In this document: positions 25,584 through 34,856 of the stretch, in pieces | Numbering within the stretch: position 1 is the first letter of the stretch | Layout: every line of letters starts with the position of its first letter | NCBI GenBank assembly: GCA_025997215.1 | Contig: BNUH01000005.1 | Span: 1-64,000, forward strand | DNA from: Clostridia bacterium | GTDB lineage: Bacteria > Bacillota_A > Clostridia > Christensenellales > Aristaeellaceae | DNA: 64,000 nt | Direction: 5' to 3' | Program-made: the position numbers and the translations under genes | The notes under the pieces: model-generated | What the model saw: the letters and a program-made list of their open reading frames with translations, nothing else | Database searches by the model: none | Told to the model about the DNA's origin: nothing

Positions 25584-26167
25584 ATGATATTCTTATGCCT
25601 CAATCCCGCGCGATCCAATGCGGCTGTGATCGCGGGCACGACTATCGCGGCGATGATAGCCTCGGGCAGGCCGTTGGTCAGCATCACCAAACCGATCGGT
25701 TTGCCCAACGCGTCGCCATATATCAATGAAATAAGCGGCAGCACCAACAGGGTATTGGTCGCTGATCCGCAGAACGATCCGATGCCCATCGCGACGGCTT
25801 CGCCCATAGCGCCGCGCTTTGTCAGCGATTGCAAAGCGCGAGTAACCAGCCAGGCGACCAGTGGAAACATAACGCGCGGGACAATGGAGACCAGCGGGTT
25901 TTGGAAAACATAAAGCGACACGCCGAACAGCGCGCGAAAGAAACTCGTTAAACCAAAGGCCAACCCCAGAAACATACCTACAGGCAGCCCTTCAACCATC
26001 AATCCCACCAGCACTGGAATGTGCATAGTGGTAGGATTGATAGGCGGGATCGTTATGTAACCTATCTGTGGTATAAATGTAAACAGCAGCAACACGGCCA
26101 GCAGCATACCAGCAACGGCGATGGCGCGGGTGCGGTTCGTTTGAGCAGCGGCGGACAGGCGTGGCAT
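25580..26167 (-). CDS. ECF transporter S component, probably for pantothenate
   Basis: The 195-residue protein has five to six membrane segments and the S-component look (AVAGMLLAVLLLFTFIPQIG; TTMHIPVLVGLMVEGLPVGMFLGLAFGLTSFFRAL). S components capture a vitamin and associate with a shared EcfA/A'/T energising module, which is not in this window. Overlap of four bases with coaX makes pantothenate the likely substrate (PanT-like), an inference from context. GGGAGG precedes the ATG, and a consensus promoter lies 35 bases upstream. Confidence 0.82.
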   Translation of the reverse strand: MPRLSAAAQTNRTRAIAVAGMLLAVLLLFTFIPQIGYITIPPINPTTMHIPVLVGLMVEGLPVGMFLGLAFGLTSFFRALFGVSLYVFQNPLVSIVPRVMFPLVAWLVTRALQSLTKRGAMGEAVAMGIGSFCGSATNTLLVLPLISLIYGDALGKPIGLVMLTNGLPEAIIAAIVVPAITAALDRAGLRHKNII

Positions 26168-26201
26168 TATCGCTCAACCTCCCAATGGGTTAGTTAATGG
26201 T

Positions 26202-26230
26202 ATTATAATCGCTATGAGCGGGTTTGTCAA
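26202..26230 (-). promoter_or_regulatory. Consensus promoter for the S component-coaX-hom-cupin-glyA operon
   Basis: On the minus strand TTGACA (26225-26230) and TATAAT (26202-26207) are separated by 17 bases: a full match to the sigma-A consensus. No operator or riboswitch is evident in the short leader. Confidence 0.85.
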
Positions 26231-26242
26231 AGTTGGCGTGGA

Positions 26243-26749
26243 TCATCCGCCGGCAATCTGCTTGGCGATGAAATCCATCACCTGATCCGGCTCGATGTTC
26301 ATAACGTGGGCGAATTCTTCATACAGCCGCTTCTCGGCGTCGCGCATGAACTTCTCATCCGTCGGGCTGAACTTCAGCTTCTTTTCCTGCTGGGTCTGCT
26401 GGCGCGCGTACAGCGACTTGATCATCCGGATCAGCTCGACGCGGTCGCCTTTCGCCAGTATTTCCTTATAAGAAGCCCGGCGCGTCTTGTCGTCAGCGAT
26501 CCAGTCGGCCTCAAAGGTCGGCATCGATTGGATGAGCTTCGTGATCTCCTCGGCAGACAGCACCCGCTTCAGTTTGCCAACAGCCTTCTCGTTATCGGTA
26601 GGCAGATAGTGAATCGTTGAGTCGCTGTCGAATTCAGGCCGCAATACGTAATAATGGCGGGTAATTCCCTCGACGCATTTATCCTCAATCCCGATGATTC
26701 GGCAAACGCCGTTGGATCCATAGAGTACTGTGTCGCCCACATTGAACAT
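26243..26749 (-). CDS. CarD-family transcriptional regulator
   Basis: The 168-residue protein has the CarD/TRCF RNA-polymerase-interacting domain at residues 1-60 (MFNVGDTVLYGSNGVCRIIGIED... YYVLRPEFDSDSTIHYLPTDN) and a helical C-terminal DNA-binding domain (about 65-168; LTKLIQ... KFMRDAEKRLYEEFAHVMNI). CarD proteins bind the beta subunit and stabilise open complexes, often at rRNA promoters. The gene has its own promoter and is upstream of, but separated from, the coaX operon. Confidence 0.92.
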   Translation of the reverse strand: MFNVGDTVLYGSNGVCRIIGIEDKCVEGITRHYYVLRPEFDSDSTIHYLPTDNEKAVGKLKRVLSAEEITKLIQSMPTFEADWIADDKTRRASYKEILAKGDRVELIRMIKSLYARQQTQQEKKLKFSPTDEKFMRDAEKRLYEEFAHVMNIEPDQVMDFIAKQIAGG

Positions 26750-26775
26750 GCCGCATCCCCCCTTAACCAGGATTC

Positions 26776-26804
26776 ACTATACCATATATCCTTCGGTAAT
26801 GCAA
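26776..26804 (-). promoter_or_regulatory. Promoter of the carD-like gene
   Basis: On the minus strand TTGCAT (26799-26804) and TATAGT (26776-26781) with a 17-base spacer lie about 27 bases before the start codon. Confidence 0.7.
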
Positions 26805-26933
26805 TTCAATGCTTGCCCACTTTACCTTGCAGCAGGTCGATTGTCTTGTTTATATAATTTTTAATAAATATTAACTATATCTCCCGGGAGTTTGGCAGTA
26901 AGAAGGCCTCAAAAGAAGAAAAAACCAAGCGGG

Positions 26934-27084
26934 GTTACTGTCCAGCAGGGAAGCGGTGATTCATGAAATTTGTCCGCTGTAGCGCAATTTACCAGCACTT
27001 CAGGTCAAAAACATCGGCTCACACGTCAGAATTTGATTCTAGAGGTTGTTTTTCTAACAACTTTTACACCTGCTGGACAGTAAC
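26934..27084. mobile_element. MITE of about 151 bp with perfect terminal inverted repeats
   Basis: The element begins GTTACTGTCCAGCAGG and ends CCTGCTGGACAGTAAC, perfect 16-base inverted repeats. It is flanked on both sides by AAGCGGG (26927-26933 and 27085-27091), a target-site duplication of 7 bases or slightly more. The 119 internal bases have no ORF; near the right end GTTGTT/AACAAC can form a small hairpin. Structure fits a nonautonomous transposon moved by a transposase encoded elsewhere. Confidence 0.8.
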
Positions 27085-27179
27085 AAGCGGGGAAAGGAAT
27101 TTCCAGGAAAATAGAGAAAGGGTATTGAGTAATATGGAGTAGTAATGATATAATTCAAATATATTCTATCAGCGCAGTG

Positions 27180-27505
27180 GTACGCCAGTATACTTGAGTC
27201 GAGAGAAGAGGATAAAGGCACATTTTTTGACATGCTGTTTAGCGCTGCTCGTATATCGAATCATCGAAAAAAGGCTGGGTACAGACTATACATCCAGCCA
27301 AATCACCAACACGCTTCGGGAGATGGATTTTTTAAGCACTGATGAAGGTTATATACCCACATATACCCGAACAGCGTTGACAGACGCGCTGCACAGCATG
27401 GTTGGTTTTAGGACGGACAGGCATATCATTACGAAAAAAAAGATGTCGCACATACAAAAACAGAGCAAGGACGACAGGATATTACTCAAAAGCGGCCTCC
27501 TGTAG
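27180..27505 (+). pseudogene. IS1634/IS4-type transposase, C-terminal fragment
   Basis: From about base 27180 the frame reads GTPVYLSREKRIKAHFLTCC, then LALLVYRIIEKRLGTDYTSS and a GYIPTYTRTALTDALH segment. This is the C-terminal end of IS1634-like transposases (the YREK motif region, here YLSREKRIKAH). The upstream catalytic part is absent, so it is a remnant of about 105 residues. There is no ribosome site. It follows the MITE by about 100 bases of AT-rich sequence with no other gene. Confidence 0.6.
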
Positions 27506-27620
27506 CACCCCGTTTCCCCTTGTCGCAACTCGCTTTTTGGCTTTATTGCTGTCAAAGATGGGAGTATAATATGTAGTATACAAATTGTCAACAAATATTT
27601 GGAAAAATAGTGGAATTCTA

Positions 27621-28376
27621 CTACGCATACTCCACCTGCTCAGCAAATTCCAGAGGATTGCTCATGACTATCTCATATTCCTGGAGCATGCGCTCGCCGG
27701 ACAGACTGCGCGCGACCAGGTTCATGCGGGCTTCGTCCACATAATAGCGGTTGATCGATACCGCGCCGATGAAGTTATAACCATTCGTGGTTAATATGGA
27801 TTCCCACTCCTGGTGGCATGGGATCATTGTGTTGGGCAGCGTGGCCTCGATCGCAAACACCCACGGCCTGATGGCGGAAAAGTCAATCCCTTCCAGCACA
27901 TCCTTCTCAAAGCCCTCGACGTCTATCTTGCAGAAGTGGATCGGCTGCCGCTTTATGTCGATGTATTCGGGCACGACATCCGACAGCGGGTGCACCGGCA
28001 TCATACGCGGATGCGCACCGGCGGCTAGCCACTGCGTGTACTGGGGTGACGCGCTGCCGTCCGGTTGGTTCGGACGCAGGAACGCCGAACTCCAGCCTGC
28101 CTCAAACAGCGGCAGCGTTTCGGCCCTGCTGCCCGCGCCCATGCACAGATTGATGTCGAATGGCCGCTGCGCGCATAATTTGGCATATGCTTCCGGCAGT
28201 GGCTCGATGTTGATCCCGCGCCAGCCTTTGTCGTAAAACAGCTTCGTCACCGACAGTATCATCGGGTCGCTCGCGCCGACATCGATGTAAAATCCCCGCT
28301 CCACCTCGTGCAGGAGCGAGAATAGCAGCAGATCCTCCTGATACTGGGCGTATGAGATCAATCGTTGCTTAGGCAT
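27621..28376 (-). CDS. FkbM-family SAM-dependent methyltransferase
   Basis: The 251-residue protein shows the FkbM pattern: SYAQYQEDLLLFSLL, the SAM-binding strand GFYIDVGASDPMILSVTK near residue 28, GWRGINIEPLPEAYAKL near 51, and FCKIDVEGFEKDVLEGI near 148. FkbM enzymes O-methylate sugars or secondary metabolites. No sugar-biosynthesis cluster is adjacent; the neighbours are an IS remnant and a transporter, so it may be accessory DNA. The substrate is unknown. Confidence 0.87.
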   Translation of the reverse strand: MPKQRLISYAQYQEDLLLFSLLHEVERGFYIDVGASDPMILSVTKLFYDKGWRGINIEPLPEAYAKLCAQRPFDINLCMGAGSRAETLPLFEAGWSSAFLRPNQPDGSASPQYTQWLAAGAHPRMMPVHPLSDVVPEYIDIKRQPIHFCKIDVEGFEKDVLEGIDFSAIRPWVFAIEATLPNTMIPCHQEWESILTTNGYNFIGAVSINRYYVDEARMNLVARSLSGERMLQEYEIVMSNPLEFAEQVEYA

Positions 28377-28466
28377 ATATAAACGTCCCTCCGCGCGGCA
28401 GACTCTGACAATCTAAAACCATGCGCGAAGGGAGTAAATTATACCCGCGTGCAAGTACCTTTCTTG

Positions 28467-29354
28467 TTATGCTGACTCAACGTTCCTGGCTTGAATTCTA
28501 GCATTATTGACCGTCCACACCGTTACCGATGCGATTACAACGCAGCCGCCCGCCAGTGCGTACACACCCGGCAGTTCGCCGTCGAATAGGAATACCCACA
28601 CGGGATTCAGTATCGGCTCGATAATCCCCAGCAAACAAGCGGCCAGCGGCGGGCACTTATCCGCGGCCAGCCCGTATAGCACGTACGGCACGCCCAATTG
28701 GAACACGCCCAGCACCAGCAGGTTGAGCACAGCGCGCCCCGTGATCGCCGTGGGTATGAGCAGCAGGAATGGCAGCCCGACCGCCGCCGTGAGCAGATGC
28801 CCCAGTACGATGCCCGTCATGCGCGTATCCGCGTCCACACGCCCTGTACTGATGAACATCAGCGCGAAGAATAGCCCGCTGGCCAGGCCGATCAAGTTCC
28901 CCACCATGCTCCCCGAATCCATCTTATCCGCAAAGCACAGCGCGATCCCGCCCAGCGTCAGACCTACCACCACGAAATCCGCCGCGCGGAACCGCTGCTT
29001 ATACACCGCCGCCGATATAACAAGAATGTAGATCGGCGCGGAGTATTGCAGAACGATGGCGTTCGCCGAGGTGGTGGTCTTGTTTGCCGACACGAACGAT
29101 ATGAACGTGAGGCTCAGCATCGCGCCCGCCACGACCGACTTGCGGTTGAAGCGCCACTTCATCCCCTGCCAGCGCATGAAGCCGAACGCGACGCCCGCCG
29201 ATATAAGGCTTCGCCCGCCAGCGATTGCCAGCGGGTTCCACGGAATTGATTTGATGAAAATGCCAGCGATGCTCCACAGCGCGGCGCACGCGAGCATCTG
29301 CATTATGGCGCGGTTGCGGCCCGATGCCTCGGCATTCGAGGCGAGACCAGGCAT
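28467..29354 (-). CDS. DMT-superfamily (EamA) transporter
   Basis: The 295-residue membrane protein has ten predicted segments in two EamA repeats (IMQMLACAALWSIAGIFIKSIPW, first; VGNLIGLASGLFFALMFISTGRV, second). The C-terminal EamA signature FLFDGELPGVYALAGGCVVIASV is clear. EamA proteins export amino acids or other metabolites; the substrate is unpredictable. It starts one base after the GNAT gene stop, so the two are cotranscribed downstream of ftsZ. Confidence 0.88.
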   Translation of the reverse strand: MPGLASNAEASGRNRAIMQMLACAALWSIAGIFIKSIPWNPLAIAGGRSLISAGVAFGFMRWQGMKWRFNRKSVVAGAMLSLTFISFVSANKTTTSANAIVLQYSAPIYILVISAAVYKQRFRAADFVVVGLTLGGIALCFADKMDSGSMVGNLIGLASGLFFALMFISTGRVDADTRMTGIVLGHLLTAAVGLPFLLLIPTAITGRAVLNLLVLGVFQLGVPYVLYGLAADKCPPLAACLLGIIEPILNPVWVFLFDGELPGVYALAGGCVVIASVTVWTVNNARIQARNVESA

Positions 29355-29355
29355 C

Positions 29356-29967
29356 TTACAGCACCTTGCGCATCACGGCGACGTTTCCGGTTTCCCGCGC
29401 CTTTGTGAAGCCCGACTTCTCATACATATGGTTCGGCCCGTAAAAGTCGAACGGTTCCCGCTTGTCGTGCGCGCGAGGATAACCCTCGACGGCCGGGTAC
29501 CCATCCGCGCGCGCGTCACTCACAACCCGCTCCAGCAGCGCGGATGCAATCCCCTGGCCGCGAAACTCCGGCGCAATCGTAAAACATGTGATGGATTTGA
29601 CACGCTCGGCATTATCGCCGCGTATGAACGCGCTTAACCTGTCGTCATGGTCGAACCGTTTGTAGGACGTCTTGTCGTTCGCGTTAACCCAACCGACGGG
29701 CAGACCGTCCGCAAAGGCCAGGTACCCGCGCAGCGTACCATCCTCAATGAATTGGGCCGCCGCGCCGCGCAGTGTCGTCCTCAACCCATCGACACCGCCG
29801 CCGGCCGCTTCTATCTGTTCCCCAAACGCCTTCTCATCTTCCGAGCACACGTGGTAATACGTGCAGTAGCAACACGACCATTCCGCATGGTCGGTGAAAG
29901 CGCGGTTGTCGAAGAAGTCGAAGAATGCGTGAGCGTTATCTTTGGTAAGGGGGCTAATCTCAACCAA
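29356..29967 (-). CDS. GNAT-family N-acetyltransferase
   Basis: The 203-residue protein carries a GNAT fold in its second half: ITCFTIAPEFRGQGIASALLERVV near residue 128, where R-G-Q-G-I-A binds acetyl-CoA, followed by PRAHDKREPFDFYGPNHMYEKSGF. The N-terminal part has an unusual Cys cluster, WSCCYCTYYHVC near residue 30, which could bind metal. The substrate is unknown. It lies 23 bases downstream of ftsZ. Confidence 0.85.
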   Translation of the reverse strand: MVEISPLTKDNAHAFFDFFDNRAFTDHAEWSCCYCTYYHVCSEDEKAFGEQIEAAGGGVDGLRTTLRGAAAQFIEDGTLRGYLAFADGLPVGWVNANDKTSYKRFDHDDRLSAFIRGDNAERVKSITCFTIAPEFRGQGIASALLERVVSDARADGYPAVEGYPRAHDKREPFDFYGPNHMYEKSGFTKARETGNVAVMRKVL

Positions 29968-29990
29968 CTAACTCATCCCCTTATCATCTA

Positions 29991-31310
29991 TTACCGCTTC
30001 GGCGTCCTTCTCAAATACGCCGGGATGTCCGAGGCGTAGTTGGCCGCCTTGCCAGCGTCCGGCTGCGGCTCTAATGCTGGAGTGCGCTGGGTGGATGCCG
30101 GAGCGGGTTCGTCCTGGAACGCGGGCCGCCTGTTGGCCGGAGGCGTCCTGTTGTTGACGAACGAAGGGATCTCCGGTTCGTTGGCGTAGGCGTTCTGATT
30201 AACGCCATATGGATTGTAGCCGCCGTAAGCGGAGGGCATGCCGCCAGCCGCCGACGCCGACCGCGCTTCATCCGCGACAGACCTGCCAGCAGCGGCCGAA
30301 CCGCCGCGCGCCGAGCTGCGTGGTTCGCTCTTCTTATCCCTGGACGGGAACGGCGTCTTTTCAAACCCCGTCGCGATAACGGTAATCCGCACTTCCTCGG
30401 TCATCGTCTCGTCCACACCCGCGCCGAATATGATATTCGCCTCATCGTCCGCGGCCTGGATGATCATCTGGGTGGCCTCGTTGATGTCCAGTATGGACAT
30501 ATCCTCGCCGCCCGTGATGTTGATGAGCACCGCGCGCGCGCCGTCGATAGAGGTCTCCAGCATGGGCGAAGATATGGCATTCTTCGCGGCCTCGACCATG
30601 CGGTTTTCGCCGCGCCCGACGCCGATCCCCATGTGCGCCAACCCGCCGGATTCCATGACCGTCTTGACGTCCGCGAAGTCCAGGTTGATCAGGCTGGGCA
30701 CGGCTATCAAGTCGGATATGCCCTGGATGCCCTGGCGCAGCACATCGTCCGCAAGCCTGAACGCTTCCAGCATCGTCGTGCCCTTTGTGACGACCTGTAA
30801 CAACCGATCGTTGGGTATTACGACCAACGTATCCACCCGCTGCTTCAGCTCGTCGATGCCCGCGTCCGCGTTTTTCATGCGCTGTTTGCCTTCGAATTGG
30901 AAGGGCTTGGTAACCACGCCAATCGTCAGGCACCCCAGATCCCGCGCGATCTCCGCGACGATAGGCGCGGCGCCGGTGCCCGTGCCGCCACCCATCCCGG
31001 CTGTGACGAATACCAGGTCGCTATTCTTCAGCGCCTGGGCTATCTCCTCGCGGCTTTCCTCGGCGGCGCGGCGGCCGATGTCTGGAATCGCGCCCGCGCC
31101 CAGACCCTTGGTGAGCTTCTCGCCAATCTGAATCTTCGTCTGCGCGCGCGAAAGGTTGAGCGCCTGTTTGTCCGTGTTCACCGCGATGAACTCGACGCCG
31201 CGCAAACCCGCCTCGACCATGCGGTTGACGGCGTTATTCCCCGCGCCGCCGCAGCCCACCACGCGAATAGACGCAAACCCGGTCTCTTCCATCTCGAATT
31301 CCAGTGCCAT
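29991..31310 (-). CDS. ftsZ: Cell division GTPase FtsZ
   Basis: FtsZ polymerises into the cytokinetic ring. The 439-residue protein has the nucleotide-binding [13 protein letters not shown], the tubulin signature [10 protein letters not shown] near residue 106, and the T7 loop [11 protein letters not shown] near 206 that completes GTP hydrolysis. A linker of about 100 residues rich in Ala, Ser, Pro and Asn ends in the conserved tail [12 protein letters not shown], which docks FtsA and SepF; both partners are encoded in this window. It is the last division gene of the dcw cluster. Confidence 0.97.
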   Translation of the reverse strand: MALEFEMEETGFASIRVVGCGGAGNNAVNRMVEAGLRGVEFIAVNTDKQALNLSRAQTKIQIGEKLTKGLGAGAIPDIGRRAAEESREEIAQALKNSDLVFVTAGMGGGTGTGAAPIVAEIARDLGCLTIGVVTKPFQFEGKQRMKNADAGIDELKQRVDTLVVIPNDRLLQVVTKGTTMLEAFRLADDVLRQGIQGISDLIAVPSLINLDFADVKTVMESGGLAHMGIGVGRGENRMVEAAKNAISSPMLETSIDGARAVLINITGGEDMSILDINEATQMIIQAADDEANIIFGAGVDETMTEEVRITVIATGFEKTPFPSRDKKSEPRSSARGGSAAAGRSVADEARSASAAGGMPSAYGGYNPYGVNQNAYANEPEIPSFVNNRTPPANRRPAFQDEPAPASTQRTPALEPQPDAGKAANYASDIPAYLRRTPKR

Positions 31311-31331
31311 GACGCGATCCCCCTCAAATTC

Positions 31332-32516
31332 TTAACGCTTAAAAAAGCTCTTCAGCGACAGTCTCGCCCGCTCGAACAGCCCGCCGCTCTCCTCCTGCTG
31401 CTCGATCGTCTCGAATACCAGGTCGATCAGCCCCAGCGCGCTGGAGTAGATGGGGCTGTTGAGCTTGGCGGCCTTGGGCGCTGGCGCGCGTATGGGCTTC
31501 TCCAGCTGGCGGGAGAGATACTCCCGTCCGCCGCGCATCATAGCCACGCCACCGCCCGTCAGGTATATATTGCTCCAGCCGCCCAGACGTACGCCGCTCT
31601 GATCCAGCGTCTCACGGATGGCATCCGCAATCTCGTCCACGCGCGGCTCCAGCACTCGCGACACATCCTCGCGCGCGAATGACTGGGCGCGTCCCGTATC
31701 GCTGACCGCCTCGATGACCTCGCCGCCGCCTTGACCGAAGCTGTACCCACGCTTGACCTGCTCGGCCATGGTCATAGGCAGCTCCAGCCCGTAGGTGAGA
31801 TCCACCGTGATATGCGCGCCGCCCATGGGTATCACCTTGTGGAATACCAGCGCGTCGCCCTCCACGGCCATTACCTCCATGGACAGATAACCCACATCTA
31901 TCAATACGCTCGTGCGGTCGCGATCCTCCTGGGGCAGGAACAGCAGCGCCTCGCCCATGGGCGAGGAGAAGAAGCCCGCGACGTCCAGGTTCATCTTCTC
32001 CATCCGGCGCGTGATGTCCTTCAGGAAGAACTCGTCCGTCACCACAAAGGAGACCAAAGCGCGGAGTACGCCGCCCTTCAGCCCCACGGGCTCCATCGTT
32101 TTCTTGCCCTCGTCCACCATGAACCACGCCGGGCTGCGGTGGATCATCACGCCCCGGACGGGCTGGATCTCGGCATCCGCCATCTGGAATACGCGCTCTA
32201 TATCCGCCGGGGTCACGTGCGGATCCAATCCCTGCAGCTGCAGCTGGATCTCGGTGACATAAACCCTGCAGAATTCGCCCGGCACACCCACATGGATCTC
32301 GCGGATCCTGCGGTGCGACTGGGCTTCAGCCTGGCGGATGGATTTGCCTATCGCCTCGTCCACCAGCTCCGGCACATTCCAATACCCCTCGGTAAACCCG
32401 TCGTAGGAGGCGACGCCAGCACCGATTATGTCACAGCGATGATAACCGCTGGACTCCGCTACGAGCGTTACGACCTTGGATGTCCCAAAGTCGATCGCAG
32501 CCGCCATGCTCTTCAC
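31332..32516 (-). CDS. ftsA: Cell division protein FtsA
   Basis: This 394-residue actin-like ATPase anchors FtsZ to the membrane. AAAIDFGTSKVVTLV is the phosphate 1 motif, SVLIDVGYLSMEVMAV the phosphate 2 motif near residue 205, and IYLTGGGVAMMRGG the adenosine motif near 322. The C-terminus FERARLSLKSFFKR is an amphipathic membrane-targeting helix. ftsZ follows after 21 bases. Upstream, a 233-base spacer with strong inverted repeats separates it from ftsQ, suggesting separate control. Confidence 0.94.
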   Translation of the reverse strand: MKSMAAAIDFGTSKVVTLVAESSGYHRCDIIGAGVASYDGFTEGYWNVPELVDEAIGKSIRQAEAQSHRRIREIHVGVPGEFCRVYVTEIQLQLQGLDPHVTPADIERVFQMADAEIQPVRGVMIHRSPAWFMVDEGKKTMEPVGLKGGVLRALVSFVVTDEFFLKDITRRMEKMNLDVAGFFSSPMGEALLFLPQEDRDRTSVLIDVGYLSMEVMAVEGDALVFHKVIPMGGAHITVDLTYGLELPMTMAEQVKRGYSFGQGGGEVIEAVSDTGRAQSFAREDVSRVLEPRVDEIADAIRETLDQSGVRLGGWSNIYLTGGGVAMMRGGREYLSRQLEKPIRAPAPKAAKLNSPIYSSALGLIDLVFETIEQQEESGGLFERARLSLKSFFKR

Positions 32517-32655
32517 AGAAGGCCCCTCCTCCTAACAAAACCGTTTCCAGAATTCATCCCTTATTCTACCCTTTCCTCGCGGCATTTGCAAGGCAGGAAT
32601 ATCCAATTCAGCATTATTTTACCAATAAAACGCGAAGGCCATCGGAAAACATCCC

Positions 32656-32749
32656 GACCGTTGGTCTTGTTTTTTGAATGCCTTCACAAACCAGACCGCT
32701 GGTCGGTACCTACCAGACCGACGGTCTGGTTTATCAAACCCTTTCTGGT
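32656..32749 (-). promoter_or_regulatory. Inverted-repeat cluster between ftsQ and ftsA
   Basis: ACCAGACCGACGGTCTGGT at 32712-32730 is a 19-base palindrome with one central base. ACCAGACCGCTGGTCGGT at 32690-32707 and GACCGTTGGTC at 32656-32666 repeat the same arms. The arms can pair in more than one exclusive way, as in an attenuator or a multi-site operator. No clear T-run follows any stem. The nearest coding ends are the ftsQ stop and, 140 bases on, the ftsA start. Confidence 0.55.
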
Positions 32750-33532
32750 CTAGCGTCCCGTCGATGCCTTCCTATAGTCTGCCTTATTCCCGGCCGTTAC
32801 ATCCAGCAAACCGTCGCGTACGCCCTCCTTATCCAGTTCAGGCAGCACAGCGCGCATCAGCGCGACCTTGTCGGGCAGCTCATCGTCCAGCGTGCCGACC
32901 ATCACTCTGATCCCGCTTATTGTAATCAAATACAGATTGTCCAATTCACTGACATTCAATTCAGAGAACGAGCCAATCGTATCCTGCAATTTCAATTCAT
33001 TCAGCACCGCGAATACCGCTTGCAGCTGCTGCGGCGCGTCCGATCCCGCCATGTTCGATCCGACGCGGCTTAATGTATCCGGCACCACAGCGCCCGACAC
33101 CATGAGCAGCTCGCCCGATTCGCTCGCGCGGCTGGCCAACGACATGACATTTCCATTATAATCCACAATCAACCAGTCGTTATTCTCCCGCTGAATCCGC
33201 GCCGCCGGGAGCTGCGTCTCCACCTTGATCACCAGCCGCGATGGATACTCCTTCGACAGTCCGACGAACCGCAGGTATGGATTCGACTGGATATTCTCCC
33301 GGATCTTGTCCGTATCCAGCGATAGCATGCTCTGCCCGAACTTCAATCCGGACAGCCGAATGACATCCTGGCTGGATATCAGCGCGCTATCCTCCGCGCC
33401 TTCAACTAATATGGACCCGACCACCAGCAGCGTGCTCGAGGCGACCCAAGCTCCCACCAGTACCAGGCTGAGCAGCGTGACCGCCGCGATCCAGCCCGGC
33501 TTGATTGTCCGCTTTGAACTCTGCGCTTGCAT
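32750..33532 (-). CDS. ftsQ: Cell division protein FtsQ/DivIB
   Basis: The 260-residue protein is a bitopic divisome scaffold: cytoplasmic N-terminus, a membrane segment at about residues 15-35, then an extracellular POTRA domain (VVGSILVEGAEDSALISSQD... LRFVGLSKEYPSRLVIKVET) and a beta domain. With FtsL and FtsB/DivIC it regulates septal peptidoglycan synthesis. It lies between murA and ftsA, as in many Firmicutes. The spacer before its start is built from three tandem repeats. Confidence 0.9.
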   Translation of the reverse strand: MQAQSSKRTIKPGWIAAVTLLSLVLVGAWVASSTLLVVGSILVEGAEDSALISSQDVIRLSGLKFGQSMLSLDTDKIRENIQSNPYLRFVGLSKEYPSRLVIKVETQLPAARIQRENNDWLIVDYNGNVMSLASRASESGELLMVSGAVVPDTLSRVGSNMAGSDAPQQLQAVFAVLNELKLQDTIGSFSELNVSELDNLYLITISGIRVMVGTLDDELPDKVALMRAVLPELDKEGVRDGLLDVTAGNKADYRKASTGR

Positions 33533-33608
33533 TCGTAACTCTCCTCACATTTGTAATGTCTAGTAACATTTGGTAATGTTCAACAAAATTTGGTAACGTT
33601 TATAACGT
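33533..33608 (-). repeat. Tandem repeats between murA and ftsQ
   Basis: On the minus strand, the murA end ACGTTATAA is followed by ACGTTACCAAA, ACATTACCAAA and ACATTACAAA, each unit about 19-20 bases long. Each unit also contains a small inverted repeat (AACATT/AATGTT). The ftsQ ribosome site GAGGAG follows the last unit. Confidence 0.6.
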
Positions 33609-34856
33609 AACCCGCTGTATATCCGCGCCTAATCCTCCCAGCACCACCTCCAACCCCGCGTATCCGCGGTCAATCTGACCGATCTGCTCTATCTCGGTCA
33701 CACCCTCCGCCGCTAAGCCCGCGATGACCATCGCCGCGCCCGCGCGCAGGTCGTGGGCCTTCACATGCGCGCCGTGCAGCCTCGTCACCCCGCGCACCAC
33801 AGCCATGCGATCGTTCAGCGTGATATCCGCGCCCATCTTCATCAGGTCGTTGGCGTGCTGGAATCGGCTCTCGAATATCGTCTCCAACACCAGCGAAACC
33901 CCGTCCGCGACCGTCGCCAGCGCGAACATCGGCGCTTGCATATCCGTTGGGAACCCCGGATGCGGCTGGGTTTGGAGCTGCCCGAACGATCTCAACCGCT
34001 TCGGAGCGCGCAGCGTCAGCGAACCGACAGAATCTGCAATCTCACAGCCCATGTCGCGCAGCTTGGCTATCTGCGCCACCATATCCTGCGCTGGAGCGTT
34101 GCGCAGAAGCAATTCACCGCCCGTGACCGCCGCCGCTGCCAGCATCGTTCCTGCCACGATCCTATCCGGGATGGGCCGATACACGATGCCCCGAAGCCGC
34201 TTCACGCCCTGGATCGTGATCTGCTGCCGACCCGCGCCGCTAATCTTCGCGCCGCACGCGTTCATAAACCGCGCCAGATCGACAATCTCCGGCTCCCGCG
34301 CCGCGTTATGGATAACGGTCAGGCCGGGCAGCAGCGCCGAGGCCATCATGACGTTCTCCGTCGCGCCCACGCTGGGATAGTCGAAGTGAACCTCCGCCCC
34401 GCGCATGGCAGTGCCGTCGCAGTGCAGACGCTCCCCGCTGTCGTCGATCACGACGCCCAGCGCGCGCAGCCCGTGCTCATGCAGGTCGATGGGCCGCAGG
34501 CCTATCTCGCATCCGCCCGGATACCCGAACGTTACCTTGCGCATCCGCGCCAGCAGCGGTCCGACCAGGAACACGCTGGATCGGAGCATCTTCTCCAGAT
34601 GCGCCGGCAGTTCCTCGACCAGTTCGCCTCCTGCGCAGACGGTGACGGCTGTCTGGTCCCTTGTGACCTGGACGCCGATACTGCGCAGTATCTCGATCAT
34701 GTTGGATACGTCCTCTATGTCGGGCACGTCGAGCAGCGTCACCGGCTCCTCGGTCATCACGCACGCGGCTAAGATGGGCAGCACGGAATTTTTCGCGCTG
34801 TCAATAGTGACCTCGCCGCTTAAGCGCGATCCGCCCTTTATCCGGAATATCTGCAC
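33600..34856 (-). CDS. murA: UDP-N-acetylglucosamine 1-carboxyvinyltransferase MurA
   Basis: MurA transfers enolpyruvate from PEP to UDP-GlcNAc, the committed step of peptidoglycan precursor synthesis. The 418-residue protein shows the two-domain EPT fold with GEVTIDSAKNSVLPILAA at the N-terminus and the catalytic Cys near residue 115 in PGGCEIGLRPIDLH, the residue alkylated by fosfomycin, so it should be fosfomycin-sensitive at this site. Its presence between ftsW and ftsQ, where murG and murC usually lie, is unusual. Confidence 0.94.
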   Translation of the reverse strand: MQIFRIKGGSRLSGEVTIDSAKNSVLPILAACVMTEEPVTLLDVPDIEDVSNMIEILRSIGVQVTRDQTAVTVCAGGELVEELPAHLEKMLRSSVFLVGPLLARMRKVTFGYPGGCEIGLRPIDLHEHGLRALGVVIDDSGERLHCDGTAMRGAEVHFDYPSVGATENVMMASALLPGLTVIHNAAREPEIVDLARFMNACGAKISGAGRQQITIQGVKRLRGIVYRPIPDRIVAGTMLAAAAVTGGELLLRNAPAQDMVAQIAKLRDMGCEIADSVGSLTLRAPKRLRSFGQLQTQPHPGFPTDMQAPMFALATVADGVSLVLETIFESRFQHANDLMKMGADITLNDRMAVVRGVTRLHGAHVKAHDLRAGAAMVIAGLAAEGVTEIEQIGQIDRGYAGLEVVLGGLGADIQRVTL

